Notes under the pieces: model-generated
Seen by the model: the letters and a program-made list of their open reading frames with translations, nothing else
Database searches by the model: none
Told to the model about the DNA's origin: nothing
Source of the DNA: Actinomycetota bacterium
Lineage (GTDB): Bacteria; Actinomycetota; Actinomycetes; S36-B12
Length of the DNA stretch: 14,405 nt
Direction of reading: 5' to 3'
Assembly: GCA_016870425.1 (NCBI GenBank)
Contig: VGBQ01000045.1
Coordinates: 1-14,405 of the forward strand
In this document: piece by piece, positions 13,644 to 14,405 of the stretch
Numbering within the stretch: position 1 is the first letter of the stretch
How the letters are laid out: every line of letters starts with the position of its first letter
Position numbers and translations under genes: made by a program

Positions 13644-13649
13644 TACGCT
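13644..13649 (+). promoter_or_regulatory. -10 hexamer for a leaderless mannosyltransferase transcript
   Basis: TACGCT ends exactly 6 nt before the GTG at 13656, the same as at the CrtD-like gene (TACGCTGG in both). There is no Shine-Dalgarno. The gene therefore probably has its own promoter and is not part of the crtE-crtI operon. Confidence 0.6.
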
Positions 13650-13655
13650 GGCGTC

Positions 13656-14405
13656 GTGACCTCCTGGGACGCGCGCCTGCTTGCGCGCTACGCGCTCCCG
13701 GGGTTCGTCGGCTCCCTCATCCTGGCCGCCGGGGCACTCGGCGTGGGCTGGTTGCCCCTCACCGGTGGCCTGGTCGACTTCGTGGGCGTGGACATGCTGC
13801 GCGACACCACCGCGGGGCTGTTGCTGTCACGGGCCTTCGTCTTCGTCGGCGTCGCACTGCTGCTCCAGGCGTGGCTGATCCTCGGGCACGACCTGCTCGC
13901 GGGCCCCGACGACCCGCACAGCCTGCGCGGGGTCTCACCCCGAACCCTGGTGGCGGTGCTCATCGCGTGGGTGGCACCCCTGGTGCTCGCGCCACCACTC
14001 TTCAGCCGTGACGTCTACTCGTATTTCGCCCAGGGTCGAGTGCTCGCGGCCGGACAGGATCCCTACGAGACCGGCGTCGCTGTCGTCGATGGGTGGTTCG
14101 AGGACGGCGTCGACCCGATGTGGGCCGAGACACCGACGCCGTACGGTCCCTTCTGGCTGCTCCTCGCTCGGGGCGTGGCCAATTTCGCACCCGACCAGCC
14201 GGCACTCGCCGCACTGGTCTTCCGACTGGCGGCACTCGCCGGACTCGCACTGCTCGTCATCTACCTCCCGCGCTTGGCATCCGCGCACGGGATCAATCCG
14301 GCCGCGGCCCTCTGGCTCGGCGTTCTCAATCCCCTCGTGGTCATGCACGTCGTCTCCGGTGCTCACAACGACGCACTCATGATCGGCCTCATCGTCATGG
14401 GGTTC
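13656..14405 (+). CDS. MptA/MptB-like polyprenol-phosphomannose-dependent alpha-1,6-mannosyltransferase, 5' part
   Basis: A frame of 250 codons runs open from GTG at 13656 to the window edge, so the C-terminal part is missing. It is a GT-C-type multi-span membrane protein: helices at about 12-34 and 55-78, another at about 97-113, then the extracytoplasmic loop FSRDVYSYFAQGRVLAAGQDPYE (pieces within 115-137) with the expected acidic D118 of GT-C enzymes. Further on are TPTPYGPFWLLL (159-170) and NPLVVMHVVSGAHNDALMIGL (pieces within 224-245). These match the MptB/MptA family, which extends the mannan core of lipomannan and lipoarabinomannan in actinobacteria using decaprenyl-phospho-mannose. 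MptA and MptB cannot be told apart here. The start is supported by the leaderless-type hexamer 6 nt upstream. No functional tie to the carotenoid genes is evident. Confidence 0.85.
   Translation, partial: MTSWDARLLARYALPGFVGSLILAAGALGVGWLPLTGGLVDFVGVDMLRDTTAGLLLSRAFVFVGVALLLQAWLILGHDLLAGPDDPHSLRGVSPRTLVAVLIAWVAPLVLAPPLFSRDVYSYFAQGRVLAAGQDPYETGVAVVDGWFEDGVDPMWAETPTPYGPFWLLLARGVANFAPDQPALAALVFRLAALAGLALLVIYLPRLASAHGINPAAALWLGVLNPLVVMHVVSGAHNDALMIGLIVMGF

Noticed and set aside
1..14405. CRISPR array, tRNA, rRNA or prophage features
   Set aside because: No regularly spaced short repeats, no cloverleaf-like sequence and no phage or integrase proteins were seen. This was judged by eye; a covariance-model scan was not possible.

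Overview
The window is a GC-rich, gene-dense stretch from an actinobacterium. The phylum call rests on high GC at wobble positions, frequent GTG starts, tightly packed genes, a mannosyltransferase of the MptA/MptB type at the right edge, and apparently leaderless promoters (a TANNNT hexamer exactly 6 nt before the start codon). I cannot place it below phylum level; an uncultured member is possible. No tRNA, rRNA, CRISPR array, insertion sequence or phage gene is visible, and no gene-free stretch exceeds 191 bases.

Layout. Bases 1-114 hold the tail of a truncated gene. A minus-strand block follows: an AI-2E/PerM-family membrane protein (1823-2980), a cation diffusion facilitator (843-1784) and a 1-Cys peroxiredoxin (128-760). 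From 2981 onward carotenoid genes dominate. A tightly coupled plus-strand operon (3067-6710) encodes an alpha/beta hydrolase, a CruF-type carotenoid hydratase-family protein, a CruG-like family 2 glycosyltransferase and an AEC-like permease. A secreted protein with a probable degenerate M23-like barrel lies convergent to it (6718-7668). Divergent from that gene is a CrtD-like carotenoid desaturase (7721-9196). A CPA1 cation/proton antiporter (9197-10735) lies convergent to the desaturase. Then come crtE (10927-11991) and crtI (11991-13505), overlapping by one base. The window ends in a truncated MptB-like mannosyltransferase (from 13656).

How the genes fit together. CrtE makes the prenyl diphosphate and CrtI desaturates phytoene. 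CruF would add water across a terminal psi-end double bond, the CrtD-like enzyme would desaturate next to the hydroxylated end, and the CruG-like enzyme would glycosylate the hydroxyl. By analogy with myxol-type, deinoxanthin-type and phleixanthophyll-type pathways, the predicted product is a hydroxylated, glycosylated xanthophyll with at least one acyclic end. Phytoene synthase (crtB) and any cyclase are not in this window. The hydrolase and permease cotranscribed with cruF-cruG have no established carotenoid role and are the most open part of the system.

The crtE-crtI pair is flanked by two long inverted repeats (10804-10868 and 13537-13593). Their stems differ but their loops share a pattern, suggesting one family of dispersed palindromic elements.
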